64,000 bases of DNA from an uncultured Candidatus Melainabacteria bacterium (GTDB lineage Bacteria > Cyanobacteriota > Vampirovibrionia > Gastranaerophilales > Gastranaerophilaceae), in NCBI GenBank assembly GCA_934692625.1, contig CAKUUC010000014.1, positions 1-64,000 of the forward strand. Direction: 5' to 3'. Each line of letters starts with the position of its first letter. Within the stretch, counting starts at the first letter, position 1. The position numbers and the translations under genes were made by a program. A model generated the notes under the pieces. The model worked only from the letters and a program-made list of their open reading frames with translations. It was not told the origin of the DNA and did not search any database. Shown one piece after another: positions 1 to 8,306 of this stretch.

Positions 1-78
1 GTTTCGGCATCTCTTCCAAAAACAAAATAAAACAAAGAATTAAGTCCCTAAAATCCTTGTTATAACTTGATATGAAGG

Positions 79-102
79 GACCCTGAAACGAGATTCAGGG
101 TG
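79..102. repeat. GACCCTGAA palindromic repeat, copy 1
   Basis: ACCCTGAA and TTCAGGGT form an inverted repeat around a short loop. The same palindrome with the same flanking GA and GAC recurs at 3194-3214, also in an intergenic region. It is a short dispersed palindromic repeat of unknown function. Confidence 0.6.
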
Positions 103-132
103 ACTATTGGGTTTGTCTGTTCACTATTTTCA

Positions 133-156
133 GTAGGTCGGCGTTGCCACGCCGAC
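133..156. repeat. GTAGGTCGG hairpin repeat, copy 1
   Basis: GTCGGCG pairs with CGCCGAC (137-156), preceded by GTAG. A second copy with compensatory changes is at 3246-3269 (GTCGGAAT/ATTCCGAC), and a diverged copy on the other strand is at 37303-37324. Stem pairing is kept while the bases change, which suggests that structure matters. Confidence 0.55.
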
Positions 157-170
157 GGTGATAATTTACC

Positions 171-316
171 AGATTCTGAATAACAAGAAAATTTATTTGC
201 TCATTACATCCGCAAAAATTTTCTAAGTTTTCAGAATGATGTATCTCTTGCAAGCCACACCAACCGGTCATTCCGGACAGCAGGAACGATAGTGAGTGCG
301 TGATCCGGAATCTGTT
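171..316 (+). repeat. MITE-like intergenic element, copy A
   Basis: Starts AGATTCTGAATAACAAG and ends GATCCGGAATCTGTT, so the ends are imperfect inverted repeats. The left ~65 bp is nearly identical to copies at 2981-3126 (reverse strand) and 37357-37506. An internal GTGAGTGCG near the right end is shared as well. Each copy is about 145-150 bp, intergenic and has no coding capacity. Confidence 0.7.
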
Positions 317-330
317 ACGATATTAAACAT

Positions 331-445
331 ATTCTGAATAAGATGGCAACTAAAATTGCTTGATTTTTAATCTTTTTAGAATGACGTATTACTTGCTACG
401 CTCAATAGTCAATGTGGTATTGAACGATTTTTTATCAGATTGTTG
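331..445 (+). repeat. Partial MITE-like element
   Basis: ATTCTGAATAAG at 331 resembles the left end of the ~150-bp element. AGAATGACGTATTACTTGCTACGCTC (by parts) resembles its middle. ATGTGGTATTGAACGATT near 412-430 matches the sequence just right of the copy at 37357-37506. It looks like a degenerate or rearranged copy adjacent to copy A. Confidence 0.45.
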
Positions 446-511
446 CAAAGTGAACCAACGAACCTGTGGTGAGTTGTGTAAATCCGTAATCAGAAATCTG
501 TTTTATAAGAA

Positions 512-541
512 AATCGCACCCGAGTTATTTCGAGTGCGATT
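512..541 (-). terminator. Terminator of the repeat-protein gene
   Basis: AATCGCACCCGA and TCGAGTGCGATT form a 12-bp stem with one mismatch. Read on the minus strand the hairpin is followed by a T-rich run. It lies 35 bp after the stop codon of the leftward gene at 577-2382. Confidence 0.65.
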
Positions 542-576
542 GTTTGTTTATGGGGATTTTGGGATTGGAATTCTTT

Positions 577-2382
577 TTATGCGGCTTGATCTTCTTCGGT
601 TTCTTCAAGAAGTTTTTTGTAATCCGGAATTGTTAGTTCTTCGTCCGGGAAGAAGAATTTGTTACCGTGCCATTCTTTTTTCTTGCCTGTGTATGTTTGA
701 ACGGCATCTGCATTTTCTTTTAACAATGCTCTTTTGGCTTTTTTGATTTGTTCATCGGTTGGTTCTTCAATGCCTTGTTCTTTTAATGCATCAGTTACGA
801 TTTTGTGGATTGTTTCACCTTTGACAACTTTGTGAGTGCCACCGTTGTCTTTGCCATCGTCTTTGCCATCGACTCTGCCGTCGTTGTCCTTGCCGTCGTC
901 TTTGCCATCGACTCTGCCGCCGTTGTCCTTGCCGTCGTCTTTACCATCGACTCTGCCGCCGTTGTCCTTGCCGTCGTCTTTGCCATCGACTCTGCCACCG
1001 TTACCATTACCGTTGTTTTTATCGTCGACTTTGTCGCCACCATTGTTTTTGTTGTCTAATTTTTCGTCTTTTTTGTCGTCATCTTTACCCAATTTGCTGA
1101 TTAAGTAGCCTGCACCTGCGATTAACAAGCCTGCGCCTACAGCGATTAAACCTGCTTTTCCGGCTTTAGTTTTAGTAAGTTTTGAGCCAAGACCTTTTAA
1201 TTTACTGCCAATTCTGCTAAAGAAACCTCTTGATTTTGGTTTTGGAGCAGCGCCTGCTTGTTGAGCATTGCCAGTAGCCGCTGGTTTTGGAGTTGCACCT
1301 GCTTGTTGAGCATTGCCAGTAGCCGCTGGTTTTGGAGTTGCACCTGCTTGTTGAGCATTGCCAGTAGCCGCTGGTTTTGGAGTTGCACCTGCTTGTTGAG
1401 CATTGCCAGTAGCGATTGGTTTTGGAGTTGCACCTGCTTGTTGAGTGCTGCCTGTTGCTGCTGGTTTCGGAGCGGCACCTGCTTGTTGAGCATTGCCAGT
1501 AGCCGCTGGTTTTGGAGTTGCGCCTACTTGTTGAGTTTTACCGGTAGCAGCCGGTTTCGGTGTAGCGCCTGCTTGTTGAGCGTTGCCAGTAGCTGCTGGT
1601 TTTGGAGTAGCTCCAGTTGTTTGAGTGCTGCCTGTTGCTGCTGGTTTTGGAGCAGCACCAGTTTGTTGAGTGCTGCCAGTAGCGACTGGTTTTTGTGTTG
1701 CACCGGTTTGATTTGCCGGTGTTGCGTTCTTTGTTCCTTCCGGAGCGTTAGTTTTCTTTTGTTCTTCTTTCCAATATTTTTTCTGTTCTTTTTGAATTTG
1801 TTTTTTAGTTTTGCCTACAAGGCTTACTGGCTCAGCAGGCATTTCAACTGATGCTGTTTGCAAATATTCAGGTTTAATTCCTGCGAAAGTTTGAGCAGGT
1901 GTGTTGAAGTTTGGTGTGATAATTTGACCATTTCTTACAACTGCAGGTAAGTTCGGAGTTACAATTTGTCCGTTTCTTACGACTGCAGGCAAATTAGGCG
2001 TTACGACTCGTCCGTTTTGTACTACCGCAGGTAAGTTTTGAGAAATACCCGTAAAGTTTTGAGTTGTACCTTGACCGCTCAACAATTCTGAAATTTTTGG
2101 CAATTGGATTTTACCGTTTTTCACAACTGCCGGCAAGTTTGCTGTTGTCGCTGTTTGTGCGGTTGCTTGTTGTGCTTGTCTTGCAAGTGTTGCTTTTTCT
2201 TTAGCCAACGCTCTACCAAAAGCTTTGTTTTCGGCTTTAATTTGTCTTCGTTGTAATGCTACGGATTGTCTTCCGTATTGGTCCTTGATTTGTTGTTTGT
2301 CTGTCATACCAAAATTGTTGTTTGCGTTCATTGCTCGTTCGTACGCAGCAAATTTTTGCCCGAATTGAATTCCGTTTGTCAT
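577..2382 (-). CDS. Repeat-rich LysM-like protein
   Basis: Predicted 601 residues. The ATG at 2382 is chosen because AAGGAG lies about 10 bases upstream; a longer reading to 2451 lacks this. In order: a charged N-terminus; four to five copies of a ~14-residue NLPAVVRNGQIVTP motif; a Lys/Glu-rich part; eleven 15-residue units of the type ATGNAQQAGATPKPA; a basic stretch; a hydrophobic segment (AGLIAVGAGLLIAGAGYLI); four 12-residue GRVDGKDDGKDN units; and a C-terminal ~75 residues beginning HKVVKGETIHKIV that resemble a LysM-type module. The Pro/Ala/Thr repeats look like a spacer across an envelope. There is no classical signal peptide, so its location is uncertain. The family is not recognised. 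Confidence 0.75.
   Translation of the reverse strand: MTNGIQFGQKFAAYERAMNANNNFGMTDKQQIKDQYGRQSVALQRRQIKAENKAFGRALAKEKATLARQAQQATAQTATTANLPAVVKNGKIQLPKISELLSGQGTTQNFTGISQNLPAVVQNGRVVTPNLPAVVRNGQIVTPNLPAVVRNGQIITPNFNTPAQTFAGIKPEYLQTASVEMPAEPVSLVGKTKKQIQKEQKKYWKEEQKKTNAPEGTKNATPANQTGATQKPVATGSTQQTGAAPKPAATGSTQTTGATPKPAATGNAQQAGATPKPAATGKTQQVGATPKPAATGNAQQAGAAPKPAATGSTQQAGATPKPIATGNAQQAGATPKPAATGNAQQAGATPKPAATGNAQQAGATPKPAATGNAQQAGAAPKPKSRGFFSRIGSKLKGLGSKLTKTKAGKAGLIAVGAGLLIAGAGYLISKLGKDDDKKDEKLDNKNNGGDKVDDKNNGNGNGGRVDGKDDGKDNGGRVDGKDDGKDNGGRVDGKDDGKDNDGRVDGKDDGKDNGGTHKVVKGETIHKIVTDALKEQGIEEPTDEQIKKAKRALLKENADAVQTYTGKKKEWHGNKFFFPDEELTIPDYKKLLEETEEDQAA
840..1005. repeat. 36-bp tandem repeat inside CDS
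   Basis: About four units coding for GRVDGKDDGKDN on the minus strand, Asp/Gly/Lys-rich and possibly calcium-binding-like. The copies are almost identical at DNA level, so recent expansion or contraction is likely. Confidence 0.75.
1245..1695. repeat. 45-bp tandem repeat inside CDS
   Basis: About ten units of a 45-bp sequence coding for ATGNAQQAGATPKPA-type 15-mers on the minus strand. Several neighbouring copies are identical in DNA. It is a coding minisatellite rather than a CRISPR, because the units abut with no spacers. Confidence 0.8.
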
Positions 2383-2577
2383 TTCCCTAAATCTCCTTTT
2401 TTCCCTTTTTAAATATCCCCTATGTTTATATAAACAATTTTCGTATTTCAAAATTGCCTTTTTGAAGATTACCTGCTTAATAAAACTTAATATTCTCTTC
2501 CGGAAATCTCAATCATATAGAGTATGTGTTTTATTGAAAGGGGGTATATACTTAATCTGTGGGTGAGAGAGGATAAT

Positions 2578-2937
2578 ATGATTATTAGTAAGAAAAAACG
2601 TAATTCGGAAGAGTTTAAAAAGTTATTTTGTACAAAACCAAACGATGGTGAATTGGCAAGAGAAGATATTAAAAGAATTTTGTTGAACGCTTGTGCCAAA
2701 ACTGAACAAGCAAAAATTGAAGAGCCAGAAATCGTTGAAGACGAAGACGATTTTGATTTTGATATGTATGATTATGGCGAAGTTACAGATGAAGAAGTTG
2801 CCGAATACATTGTCGAAAATCCGAATGAAGTTATTGTTAATTTCCCATTGGTTTCAAATATTCAACTCGAAGAAAAATTACCGTTTTTCAAATCAATTTT
2901 AGGTAAATTAAATAAGGTTTGTATTGCCGAAGCATAA
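2578..2937 (+). CDS. Small acidic hypothetical protein
   Basis: Predicted 119 residues from the ATG at 2578, with GAGAGAGG just upstream; the earlier in-frame ATG at 2524 has no ribosome binding site. The centre (about residues 45-75) is highly acidic (EDEDDFDFDMYDYGE). The N-terminus is basic (MIISKKKRNSEEFKKLF). There are no membrane segments or known motifs. It is divergent from the repeat protein at 577-2382. Function unknown. Confidence 0.6.
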   Translation: MIISKKKRNSEEFKKLFCTKPNDGELAREDIKRILLNACAKTEQAKIEEPEIVEDEDDFDFDMYDYGEVTDEEVAEYIVENPNEVIVNFPLVSNIQLEEKLPFFKSILGKLNKVCIAEA

Positions 2938-3351
2938 AATGTGGCGAAGATTTTGTAACGAGTTTGCGTGATAATAGAAAAACAGATTCCGAATTTCGCA
3001 CTCACTAATGTTCGTGCTGTCTGGAATGACTATTTGGTGTGCCTACCAAGAGATTCGTCATTCTAAAAACTTAGAAAATTTTTGCGAATACAATGAGCAA
3101 ATAAATTTTCTTGTTATTCAGAATCTTTTTAATAGCAAAGTTTAACAAGAAATTATGTACTTAATTTCTTGTTTTATTTTGGTTATGGAAGAGACCCTGA
3201 AACAAGTTCAGGGTGACCGTTGTAGCGTTTTGATAAGCTTCAAATGTAGGTCGGAATTGCTATTCCGACACTTTATTAAATGCTTAAAAATCCTTTGCAG
3301 GGTGGGAAAAGTGTAAGTGGTTCCCACCATTTCATAATTTTTTATCAAAAT
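2938..3351. other. Repeat-containing intergenic region
   Basis: No gene is seen. It contains the reverse-strand copy B of the MITE-like element, the second GACCCTGAA palindrome (3194-3214), the second GTAGGTCGG hairpin (3246-3269) and a perfect 8-bp stem GGTGGGAA/TTCCCACC (3301-3328). The promoter of the next gene follows. Confidence 0.6.
2981..3126 (-). repeat. MITE-like intergenic element, copy B
   Basis: Reverse-complement copy of the element at 171-316 and 37357-37506. AACAGATTCCGAATT at the left and ATTCAGAATCT at the right are the inverted ends. It lies between two small genes. Confidence 0.7.
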
Positions 3352-3381
3352 TTGTAAGATTTTGCTTTTCTGTAATATAAT
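3352..3381 (+). promoter_or_regulatory. Probable sigma-70-type promoter
   Basis: TTGTAA (3352-3357) and TATAAT (3376-3381) are separated by 18 bp, with the start codon of the next gene 25 bp downstream. The -10 is a perfect match and the -35 is partial. Confidence 0.5.
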
Positions 3382-3405
3382 GTTTTTGAGAAAAGGAGAT
3401 AAAAT

Positions 3406-3615
3406 ATGTTTCAAGTTTATACGTCAACTGACAAATCTGAATTATCAAAAAATTTAATCGGTGAGTTTAAAGAATGGGATGATGCTATGGATTGTGCTGA
3501 ACAAGCCGTTGAGGGTAAAACTGGCATCCGTTATATTGTTGAAGAAACAAATGGTACTGTGAACAGTTATGGAGAACAAATTCCAACTGTTGTTGCAGAA
3601 AGCGATTTTAACTAA
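3406..3615 (+). CDS. Small conserved-looking hypothetical protein
   Basis: 69 residues, with AAAAGGAG 6 bases before the ATG and a likely promoter directly upstream. Sequence begins MFQVYTSTDKSELSK. It contains EWDDAMDCAEQAVEG and IRYIVEETNGTV, the pattern of a small alpha/beta fold. There is no signal peptide or metal motif. It is a single gene followed by a bidirectional terminator. Function unknown. Confidence 0.65.
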   Translation: MFQVYTSTDKSELSKNLIGEFKEWDDAMDCAEQAVEGKTGIRYIVEETNGTVNSYGEQIPTVVAESDFN

Positions 3616-3642
3616 TTCAATTAGTTATTAATATAAATAATT

Positions 3643-3675
3643 AAAACGGGCTAAATTTATTAGTCCGTTTTTAAT
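3643..3675. terminator. Bidirectional terminator
   Basis: AAAACGGGCTA and TAGTCCGTTTT form an 11-bp stem with one G-T pair and A/T runs on both sides. It lies between the converging 3406-3615 gene and the HxlR gene and overlaps the end of the latter. Confidence 0.65.
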
Positions 3676-4007
3676 TTTTCTATCAATTTCAAATATTTTT
3701 TATAATCTTTGCCCCAAGTTTTCAAGATTTCTAATACTTCTCGCAAACTATATCCGATATCTGTCAATGTGTATTCAACTTTTGGGGGAGTTTGGTCATA
3801 AACTTTTCGCTCTAATAGCCCGAGTTCTTCCATTTCTCTGAGTTTTGAGGTCAAGACTTTTTGCGTAATTCCCGTGACCGATTTTTTGAGTTCGCAAAAT
3901 CGTTTTGTACCTGTCAAAAGTTCTCTAATAATCAGGACTTTCCATTTGCAGCCGAGCATTTTCAACGTTGTTTCTATCGGACATTTTGGTAAATCTTTTG
4001 ATTTCAT
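3660..4007 (-). CDS. HxlR-family winged-helix regulator
   Basis: 115 residues from the ATG at 4007, preceded by GGAGAG; a longer reading to 4055 is possible but lacks a site. The family signature is clear: CPIETTLKMLGCKWKVLIIRELL, then the recognition-helix region KVLTSKLREMEELGLLER, then the wing VEYTLTDIGYSLREVL. HxlR proteins are DNA-binding regulators that often sense redox or aldehyde stress, here possibly through Cys in CPIE and GCKW. Lies downstream of aroB in the same orientation. Confidence 0.85.
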   Translation of the reverse strand: MKSKDLPKCPIETTLKMLGCKWKVLIIRELLTGTKRFCELKKSVTGITQKVLTSKLREMEELGLLERKVYDQTPPKVEYTLTDIGYSLREVLEILKTWGKDYKKYLKLIEKLKTD

Positions 4008-4059
4008 TTTTTTGCTCTCCAAAGTTATACTAGCAAAATTTTGAAAATAGTGCAAAGTG

Positions 4060-5139
4060 TTAAGTTGTCACCATTTCACTCAATTCTTCAATAGTAAAAT
4101 CATATTCTTCAACTGTTCCATATTTTATTGGTAAGATAAATTTAATAAAATTATTTGTAGCCTTCTTATCAGTCATCATTACCGGAATATATTTTGTTGC
4201 AGGAAATTTTTTCAGGTCTTTATAATCATATTTTTCGATTAAGTCATTGCATAAAAATTGATAATCTTTATCAATCAAATTCCAGTTGGTTGCTAAATTG
4301 AGGGCAAATTTTATACCCTCTACAACGCATTCCCCGTGAGTGTATTTGTTGTAATTTGTCAATTTTTCTACAGCGTGTCCGTATGTGTGGCCATAGTTCA
4401 ATATTTTTCGTAATCCGCTTTCTTTTTCATCTTGTTGAACTACTGAAATTTTTAGATTTACGCAAGATGAAATCAAATTTTGCATTATAAAATTATCTTT
4501 TTTTAATATTTTTTCGTGGTTTTCATATAGGAAATTCAACAAGTTTTCTTCACTATCCGGATTGCAACTTTTTTCAATAAATCCGTATTTCAAAACTTCG
4601 CCAAGTCCACTTTTGTACTGTTTTAAATCTAATGTTTTCAAAAAGTTTGTATTAATAAAAACGGCTTTTGGTTGATAAAACGCTCCAATGAGGTTTTTCC
4701 CTAAGTTTGAATTAATTGCAACTTTTCCGCCAACTGAACTGTCTGTCATTGCAAGCAAAGTTGTTGGAACTTGAATAAAATTTATTCCTCGCATATAAGT
4801 TGATGCCACAAATCCTGTGATGTCGCCAACAACACCACCACCAATTGCGATAATCGAATCTTCTCGTTTGAGTTTTTTTGATAGTGCAAAGTTTAAAATT
4901 TTTATATAGTTTTTGTAATTTTTTTCTTTTTCGCCGTCTTTAAGTACGAAAATTTTGCTTTTAGGAAAGTCCAAAACTTTTGAATATATTTTATAAACTT
5001 TTTGACTAAAGACAACAATATAATTTTTGTTGCCGGTAGCGTTAATGATTTTTGATTTTAAGTTTGAGAGCTCTTCATTATTTATATAAATCGGGTATGA
5101 TTTTTCTTTTGATTTTATGTGCATTTGTAATTCTTTCAT
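4060..5139 (-). CDS. aroB: 3-dehydroquinate synthase
   Basis: 359 residues. Converts DAHP to 3-dehydroquinate in the shikimate pathway. It shows the NAD-binding GGGVVGDITGFVASTYMRG, the substrate region VPTTLLAMTDSSVGGKVAIN and the metal-binding LNYGHTYGHAVE and THGE segments. Its ATG overlaps the aroK stop (ATGA), so the two genes are translationally coupled. Both are soluble cytoplasmic enzymes. Confidence 0.95.
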   Translation of the reverse strand: MKELQMHIKSKEKSYPIYINNEELSNLKSKIINATGNKNYIVVFSQKVYKIYSKVLDFPKSKIFVLKDGEKEKNYKNYIKILNFALSKKLKREDSIIAIGGGVVGDITGFVASTYMRGINFIQVPTTLLAMTDSSVGGKVAINSNLGKNLIGAFYQPKAVFINTNFLKTLDLKQYKSGLGEVLKYGFIEKSCNPDSEENLLNFLYENHEKILKKDNFIMQNLISSCVNLKISVVQQDEKESGLRKILNYGHTYGHAVEKLTNYNKYTHGECVVEGIKFALNLATNWNLIDKDYQFLCNDLIEKYDYKDLKKFPATKYIPVMMTDKKATNNFIKFILPIKYGTVEEYDFTIEELSEMVTT

Positions 5140-5639
5140 AATCCTAAAACTCTCCTAATTTCAGTTGTAATTTCTTCGATTGTTTTATTATCTGTGCAGA
5201 TTGTTAGTGTGGCTTTTTCATAGTTTTGTTGTCGTTTTTTGATGATTTCTTCGATTTTTTCTGTTGACATTTGGTTGTTCAATAACGGTCTTGATGTGTC
5301 GTTTTTTATTCTTTGGAAAATAGTTTCTGATGAAGTCTTTAAATAAATAACAGTAGTATTTTTTAGTAAAAACTCCCTTGTTTCTTTATCCTCAAACGCT
5401 CCTCCGCCAATTGCAATAATTTGATTGTCAGGTTTAGCATTAGTTAAAATTGTTTGTTTTTCAACTTCACGAAAATATTTTTCTCCCAATTTTTCAAAAA
5501 TTTCATTAATTGTTAATTTTTTGCTGTGTTCAATTAGTGAATCAATTTCCAAAAGTTCACAGTTCAAAATTTGTGATAATGCTTTTGCAACGGTCGATTT
5601 TCCGCTACCCATCATTCCCGTTAATGTAATTGTTTTCAT
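5136..5639 (-). CDS. aroK: Shikimate kinase
   Basis: 167 residues. Phosphorylates shikimate using ATP. The P-loop GMMGSGKST lies at residues 8-16. The substrate-binding EIDSLIE, the GGGAF motif and the lid region with RPLL are present. It is first in an aroK-aroB pair with a 4-base overlap. It is one of only two genes in the window that end in TGA. Confidence 0.95.
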   Translation of the reverse strand: MKTITLTGMMGSGKSTVAKALSQILNCELLEIDSLIEHSKKLTINEIFEKLGEKYFREVEKQTILTNAKPDNQIIAIGGGAFEDKETREFLLKNTTVIYLKTSSETIFQRIKNDTSRPLLNNQMSTEKIEEIIKKRQQNYEKATLTICTDNKTIEEITTEIRRVLGL

Positions 5640-5679
5640 ATTTTTATAATATATGAAATTTCAAAAAAAATAAACAAAT

Positions 5680-6582
5680 TTAATGTTTGGTTGTTTTTGC
5701 TCCGCTAAGTTGAGATAAAATTACTCCGCTAATCATCAGAATGCACCCGAAAATTTCACGCATATTCATTGTTTCGTGCAAAATCAAACAACCTCCGATT
5801 ACGGCAAATACAGATTCTAGGCAGAATATCAAAGATGCCGCAATTGGTGGAGTGTGTTTTTGTCCGAAAATTTGTAATGTGTATGCAATACCGCATGTAA
5901 TTACACCAGCGAACAATAGTGGTATTGCGCAGTTTATAAAGTCTGTAGGTTGTGGATTTTCAAAGATTAACATCAGTGGTAATGATAAAATTGCTACAAC
6001 AAAAAATTGAAAACAAGAAATTTTAACGGGATTATTCTTTTGAGATAGAAAGTTTACGATTACTATATGTGCAGCATAACAAACCGCACTGATTAGTAAT
6101 AAGATGTCATAAATGTTAAATCCACTTGTTGCATTCTTGCAGCACAACAGATATAATCCGCAAATTGCTAAGGTTATACTGATGATAATAAGTTTTTGTA
6201 TTCTTTTGCCGAAAAATGACAAAATTATCGGTACAAAAATTATGTATAATGATGTAATAAACCCCGCTCTACCTGCTGTTGCTTGTGGCATACAGTATTG
6301 TTGAATTGACATCGCCGTAAACAGTGCAAATCCGCACGCTAAGCCAGCTTTAGTCATTTCTACGTGTTGTTCATGTTTTATTTGGGGCGTGCGTGTATCT
6401 TTTTGAATTAGTTTAGCTATGAATATTACCGGAATTAAACTCAATCCACCAAGAATACTTCTTGCAAAATTAAAACCGAATGGACCTAAATAGTCCATTC
6501 CTGATTTTTGTGCCACAAACGATAATCCCCAAATTGCGGCAACCAAAAATAGTGCAAAATTTGAAAAAATTTTTATATTCAT
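5680..6582 (-). CDS. EamA/DMT-family transporter
   Basis: 300 residues from the ATG at 6582 (AAGGTGAAGGG upstream). Ten hydrophobic segments arranged as two EamA halves. The first begins FALFLVAAIWGLSFVAQKSG, a typical EamA start. The second half includes ALLFAGVITCGIAYTLQIFGQKHTPP. The family exports metabolites or amino acids; the substrate cannot be told from sequence. Single gene, divergent from the TPR gene. Confidence 0.9.
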   Translation of the reverse strand: MNIKIFSNFALFLVAAIWGLSFVAQKSGMDYLGPFGFNFARSILGGLSLIPVIFIAKLIQKDTRTPQIKHEQHVEMTKAGLACGFALFTAMSIQQYCMPQATAGRAGFITSLYIIFVPIILSFFGKRIQKLIIISITLAICGLYLLCCKNATSGFNIYDILLLISAVCYAAHIVIVNFLSQKNNPVKISCFQFFVVAILSLPLMLIFENPQPTDFINCAIPLLFAGVITCGIAYTLQIFGQKHTPPIAASLIFCLESVFAVIGGCLILHETMNMREIFGCILMISGVILSQLSGAKTTKH

Positions 6583-6691
6583 AAAATATCCCTTCACCTT
6601 AATTATAGGAGTTCTTTTTGTTATTGTCCACAAGTTTTGACTTTTATATTATAATATTTTCAACAATTTAGTTATAAAGGAAAGCTTAAAA

Positions 6692-7174
6692 ATGACTGAT
6701 TACAAAGAATATTTGGATAATGGAATTTATGATGTTCAAGATGGGAAATTTGAAGAGGCAATTGAAAAATTCAACAAGTCTATTGAATTAAAAAATGATT
6801 GGGAAATCCCATATTTTTACCGTGCGGTAGCGTATGATGCGTTGAAAAATGTTGATAACGCTATGCTTGATTATACAAAGGCAATTCAACTCAATCCGAA
6901 AATGACTGATGCGTATTACAACCGTGCAAAAATCGTTTTGTCTGATAATAATGCAACGGTTGCAGAAATTAAAAAAGCAATGGCTGATTTAGAAATTGCT
7001 TTATCTCAAGATGAAAAATTTGTAGATGCACTTTTTGCAATGGCTGCTGCGTATAAAAAACTTGGTGATTATCATAAAAGTTTGGAATATCTCGAAAAAC
7101 TTTTAGAAATTTCGCCAGATGCAATTCATGCAAAAGCGTTGAAAAAATTGCTTTTGCAAAAGTATATTGTTTAG
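6692..7174 (+). CDS. TPR repeat protein
   Basis: 160 residues, with AAAGGAAAG before the ATG. Three to four tetratricopeptide repeats cover the whole chain: YLDNGIYDVQDGKFEEAIEK, IPYFYRAVAYDALKNVDNAM and DALFAMAAAYKKLGDYHKSL show the W/Y-G-Y-A-P spacing. TPRs mediate protein contacts. There is no signal peptide, so it is probably cytoplasmic. It precedes the ROK kinase by 126 bp. The partner is unknown. Confidence 0.85.
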   Translation: MTDYKEYLDNGIYDVQDGKFEEAIEKFNKSIELKNDWEIPYFYRAVAYDALKNVDNAMLDYTKAIQLNPKMTDAYYNRAKIVLSDNNATVAEIKKAMADLEIALSQDEKFVDALFAMAAAYKKLGDYHKSLEYLEKLLEISPDAIHAKALKKLLLQKYIV

Positions 7175-7300
7175 GTTTACAAAAATTTATAATTTTACAT
7201 CCGTGGGGTTTAAGGTAGGATAGAATTGTAGAGTTTTTAGTAAATTTCTGCACTAAATTTGAATTTGAAAAGAGTTATATAGAGAAGAAAGGGAAAAATA

Positions 7301-8245
7301 ATGGCAAAAAGAATTGGAATTGATGTTGGTGGAACCAATGTTAAAATTGCGTTGGTTGATGATGGTAAAATTATTTATTCAAACAGTGTTCCGACTTATG
7401 CTCAAATGGGCTATGAGTACACCGTAAATAATATTAAACAAGCGATTAGAGATTTGATGAAAGAAACAGAAACAACTTCTGCTGATATCAAGGGGATTGG
7501 CTTTGATTTCCCTGGGCAAGTTGACTACAAAACAGGTGTTGTAAAATTGGCTCCGAATATCCCTGGATGGGTTAATGTTCCAATTGCACAAATGATTGAA
7601 GATGAATTCCATATTCCTACAAGAATTGATAATGACGTTCGTTGTGCAGCATTGGGCGAGATGAATTTTGGTGCTGGTAAAGGTTGCCAAAATTTTGTTT
7701 GTATTACAGTTGGCACAGGTATCGGTTCCGGTTTGGTAATAAACGGACAGTTAGTTCGTGGTGCTGCTAATGCTGCAGGTGAAATCGGCCATATTAAACT
7801 TCAAATGAAAGATGGTCCTATTTGTGGTTGCGGTGATACCGGATGTTTGGAAGCGTTTGCTTCTGGGCCTTCTATCGTTGCAATGGCTCAAGATTATTTG
7901 AAGAGTGGTAAATCAACAAAATTTAGAGAAATGGCAGGCGATGGTGAAATTACACCTTATATTGTTGCAAAGGCAGCAGAAGCAGGTGATCCGGTTGCTA
8001 AAAGAATTTTCACTATTATCGGTGAATATGTAGGCATGGGCTTAGTTAGCGTAATCAACCTTTTGAATCCGGAAAAAGTTATTATCGGTGGTGGCGTTGC
8101 GGAAGCCGGTGACTTGTTGCTTGAACCGATTAGAAAAACTATAAATGAAAGAGCAATGGTTGTTGCGCGTGAATCTGTAGAAATCGTTCCGGCTGAACTC
8201 GGAAATTCTGCAGGTGTAATCGGTGCAAGTATGCTTGTTGAATAA
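7301..8245 (+). CDS. ROK-family glucokinase
   Basis: 314 residues. ATP-binding DVGGTNVKIALV at residues 6-17; sugar-binding and catalytic NDVRCAALGE; and the ROK zinc motif CGCGDTGCLEAFAS, with Cys residues in CxCGxxGC spacing. Probably phosphorylates glucose in the cytoplasm to feed glycolysis, in line with the aldolase gene directly downstream (61 bp). Exact sugar specificity is inferred from family and context. Confidence 0.88.
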   Translation: MAKRIGIDVGGTNVKIALVDDGKIIYSNSVPTYAQMGYEYTVNNIKQAIRDLMKETETTSADIKGIGFDFPGQVDYKTGVVKLAPNIPGWVNVPIAQMIEDEFHIPTRIDNDVRCAALGEMNFGAGKGCQNFVCITVGTGIGSGLVINGQLVRGAANAAGEIGHIKLQMKDGPICGCGDTGCLEAFASGPSIVAMAQDYLKSGKSTKFREMAGDGEITPYIVAKAAEAGDPVAKRIFTIIGEYVGMGLVSVINLLNPEKVIIGGGVAEAGDLLLEPIRKTINERAMVVARESVEIVPAELGNSAGVIGASMLVE

Positions 8246-8306
8246 TAATTTTGTTTGTTATAAATTAAGCATGTGTAATATTTTATACAAAAGAAGGAGA
8301 ACTCAA

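Larger units (their letters stand above)
1..576. other. Repeat-rich intergenic region, no gene
   Basis: I see no convincing gene here. The stretch holds several dispersed intergenic repeats that recur elsewhere in the window: a GACCCTGAA palindrome (79-102), a GTAGGTCGG hairpin (133-156), a full copy of a ~147-bp inverted-repeat-ended element (171-316) and a partial copy (about 331-445). A terminator hairpin (512-541) serves the leftward gene that ends at 577. An ORF on the + strand from 360 overlaps the repeats and the end of that gene and is not supported. Confidence 0.7.

Noticed and set aside
360..746. 128-residue + strand frame
   Set aside because: Covers intergenic repeats, a terminator and the end of the opposite-strand gene; no ribosome binding site.
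1245..1695. CRISPR-like array
   Set aside because: Units are directly adjacent 45-bp coding repeats with no unique spacers and no cas genes nearby.
795..1851. Several long frames on both strands over the repeat protein
   Set aside because: They follow the 45-bp and 36-bp tandem repeats, which keep any frame open; compositions are extreme and none has a ribosome binding site.
3208..3414. 68-residue minus-strand frame
   Set aside because: Lies over the palindromic repeats and the promoter of the next gene; no ribosome binding site.
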